Assembly: GCA_934630485.1 (NCBI GenBank)
Contig: CAKTWD010000086.1
Location: 1-6,970, forward strand
Direction: 5' to 3'
DNA: 6,970 nt
Origin: an uncultured Eggerthellaceae bacterium
GTDB taxonomy: Bacteria > Actinomycetota > Coriobacteriia > Coriobacteriales > Eggerthellaceae
The notes under the pieces: model-generated
What the model was told of the DNA's origin: nothing
Database searches by the model: none
The model's input: only the letters and a program-made list of their open reading frames with translations
In this document: positions 6,166-6,970 of the stretch, piece by piece
How the letters are laid out: every line of letters begins with the position of its first letter
Numbering within the stretch: position 1 is the stretch's first letter
Position numbers and translations under genes: made by a program

Positions 6166-6552
6166 ATGGGATTCATGAGTTTGGGGAAGATGACGATCGG
6201 GTCGATTTTCAAGAAGCCCGAGACCATCCTGTACCCCGTGCAGAAAAAAGAGGCACCTGCTGGTCTTAAAGGTGAAGTAAAGATCACCGAAAGCGACTGC
6301 ATCGTTTGTGGCGCATGCGAACGTGCTTGCCCGGCTGACGCAATCGTCGTTGATCGCGCCGCTCGCACGTGGTCCATCAATCACTTCCGTTGCATTATGT
6401 GCAACATGTGCGTGCGCGGTTGTCCTAAGAAGTGCCTTGAGATGACCACGCAGTACCCGCCTGTTGGCACCAACCGAGACAGTGATGTCCACATCATCCC
6501 CGAGCAGCCTAAGCCTGCTCCTAAGGCGGCTCCTGCTCAGAAGGCGGAGTAG
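6166..6552 (+). CDS. echF: Ech hydrogenase ferredoxin-like subunit EchF (NuoI-like, two [4Fe-4S])
   Basis: This is the electron-input subunit of the peripheral arm, homologous to NuoI/HycF/CooX. It takes electrons from soluble ferredoxin and passes them to EchC. Of 128 residues, 41-92 carry two complete CxxCxxCxxxC motifs: C45, C48, C51, C55 (CIVCGACERACP) and C76, C79, C82, C86 (CIMCNMCVRGCP), binding two [4Fe-4S] clusters. The N-terminal region (about 1-20, GKMTIGSIFKKPET) resembles the amphipathic NuoI segment that contacts the membrane arm. The last 17 residues form a Pro/Ala/Lys-rich tail. The start at 6166 lies five bases after the echE stop, with GAAAGG at 6152-6157 as ribosome site. 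It is the last gene of the operon; a terminator-like hairpin follows about 95 bp downstream. Confidence 0.94.
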   Translation: MGFMSLGKMTIGSIFKKPETILYPVQKKEAPAGLKGEVKITESDCIVCGACERACPADAIVVDRAARTWSINHFRCIMCNMCVRGCPKKCLEMTTQYPPVGTNRDSDVHIIPEQPKPAPKAAPAQKAE

Positions 6553-6621
6553 CCAAGAAAGCGATCTTCGCGTGATATTACGTGAATCGCTGTTCATATT
6601 TTCATCGTCTTCATGCCAAGC

Positions 6622-6630
6622 TGGTACAAT
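6622..6630 (+). promoter_or_regulatory. Candidate extended -10 promoter for the downstream pgsA gene
   Basis: TGGTACAAT combines a TGn extension with TACAAT, a strong extended -10 element. No convincing -35 lies 16-18 bp upstream, which such promoters tolerate. Initiation would fall around 6637, just before the hairpin at 6648-6674, so the hairpin would lie at the 5' end of the transcript. Confidence 0.4.
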
Positions 6631-6647
6631 GGCAAAACGATAAACGC

Positions 6648-6680
6648 GAACCGGGCTTTTATCGAGCCCGGTTCTTCTTT
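6648..6680 (+). terminator. Rho-independent-type terminator after the ech operon
   Basis: A perfect 10-bp GC-rich stem pairs GAACCGGGCT (6648-6657) with AGCCCGGTTC (6665-6674) around a 7-nt loop, followed by TTCTTT. The tail is broken by C residues, so termination may be incomplete. It lies between echF and the next gene on the same strand and most simply ends the ech operon. Because a promoter-like element precedes it, it could also act in the pgsA leader. Confidence 0.75.
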
Positions 6681-6720
6681 CTAGCCCACGTATGCGCATT
6701 CGTGAGGGGTTTTATAGGCT

Positions 6721-6970
6721 ATGAACAACTTGCAGGATTCCGAAAAGGTTCTGGACGCTATTTTTACCGTGCCCAATCTGATTTCTTTCATCCGCTTGTG
6801 CATGGCCCCTGTTTATCTCCTCCTTCTTTCTCGTGGTGAGAATGCTGCCGCTGCTATTCTTTTCGGCATCGCGGCAAGCACTGATTTCGTTGACGGGCAG
6901 ATCGCTCGCCGCACTCACACTGTTTCAAAGCTCGGTCAGCTTCTTGATCCTGCAGTCGATCGCGTGCTCA
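6721..6970 (+). CDS. pgsA: CDP-alcohol phosphatidyltransferase, PgsA-type (5' part, runs off right edge)
   Basis: This is the N-terminal 83 residues of an integral membrane enzyme of the CDP-alcohol phosphatidyltransferase family, most likely CDP-diacylglycerol-glycerol-3-phosphate 3-phosphatidyltransferase, which makes phosphatidylglycerol phosphate. The opening TVPNLISFIRLCMAPVY is typical of PgsA, and a hydrophobic helix follows. The full catalytic signature is visible: D55, D58-G59, A62-R63, G72, D76 and D80, fitting DGxxAR-x8-GxxxDxxxD. A TAG at 6715-6717 closes the frame upstream, so 6721 is the earliest ATG. GAGGGG (6704-6709) is the only clear ribosome site, and its 11-nt spacing is long. 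Substrate choice within the family (glycerol phosphate, serine or cardiolipin type) cannot be proven from this fragment; pgsA is the best fit. Confidence 0.85.
   Translation, partial: MNNLQDSEKVLDAIFTVPNLISFIRLCMAPVYLLLLSRGENAAAAILFGIAASTDFVDGQIARRTHTVSKLGQLLDPAVDRVL

Noticed and set aside
6561..6590. Inverted repeat GCGAT/ATCGC after echF
   Set aside because: The stem is interrupted and has no T-tract. The hairpin at 6648-6674 is a far better terminator.
6692..6724. Ten-codon frame (MRIREGFYRL) whose stop overlaps the pgsA ATG
   Set aside because: No ribosome site precedes it and the peptide shows no leader-type codon run. The overlap alone is weak evidence.
6582..6839. Plus-strand 85-codon frame across the terminator and the pgsA start
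   Set aside because: It reads through a terminator hairpin and overlaps the PgsA frame, which carries the full catalytic signature.
1..6970. CRISPR arrays, transposons, tRNA or rRNA genes
   Set aside because: I found no regularly spaced repeats, transposase-like frames, terminal inverted repeats or RNA-gene hallmarks by eye.

Overview
The window carries three transcription blocks from what looks like a strictly anaerobic bacterium of moderate GC content (judged by eye, not counted). The taxon cannot be proven from the window. The PgsA start reads like Coriobacteriia/Eggerthellaceae sequences I remember, so that is my low-confidence guess. Shine-Dalgarno sites are strong and bacterial in style.

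Left block (1-993, minus strand): the 5' part of one uninterrupted reading frame. It joins an XRE-type helix-turn-helix domain (residues about 12-77) and a polar linker (about 78-115) to an AlaA-like PLP-dependent aminotransferase (from residue 116). The 3' end, with the catalytic lysine, lies beyond the window. This is the same design idea as the MocR regulators (GntR-type winged helix plus aminotransferase), but built with a different DNA-binding fold. An internal start with its own Shine-Dalgarno-like site lies exactly at the usual AlaA start.

Divergent intergenic region (994-1307): two perfect palindromes (1010-1032 and 1051-1072), built from four copies of AGTTCAATT, sit directly upstream of the fusion gene and are probable operators. 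Nearer the hydrogenase operon are a candidate promoter (about 1199-1225), a small hairpin (1126-1142) and a TGGTA/TACCA inverted repeat (1184-1205).

Central block (1308-6552, plus strand): a complete six-gene energy-converting [NiFe] hydrogenase operon in the classic order echA-echB-echC-echD-echE-echF, with gaps of 17, 11, -1, 2 and 5 nt. EchA and EchB form the ion-translocating membrane arm. EchC, EchD, EchE and EchF form the peripheral arm, with the proximal [4Fe-4S] cluster, the NiFe site and a two-cluster ferredoxin-like subunit. Such complexes couple reduced ferredoxin oxidation and H2 formation to ion pumping, and can run in reverse. The Ni-ligating cysteines and the EchC and EchF cluster cysteines are all present, so the complex should be functional. 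No maturation genes and no CO or formate dehydrogenase lie in the window.

Right block (6553-6970): a hairpin with a T-rich tail ends the ech operon. It is preceded by an extended -10 promoter-like sequence. The 5' part of a pgsA-type CDP-alcohol phosphatidyltransferase gene then runs off the right edge.

Working hypothesis (inference): alanine-pyruvate transamination, pyruvate-driven ferredoxin reduction and Ech-dependent H2 formation are one metabolic line. The DNA-binding transaminase may therefore sense amino-acid or pyruvate status and control itself, and perhaps the divergent ech operon, through the paired palindromes.
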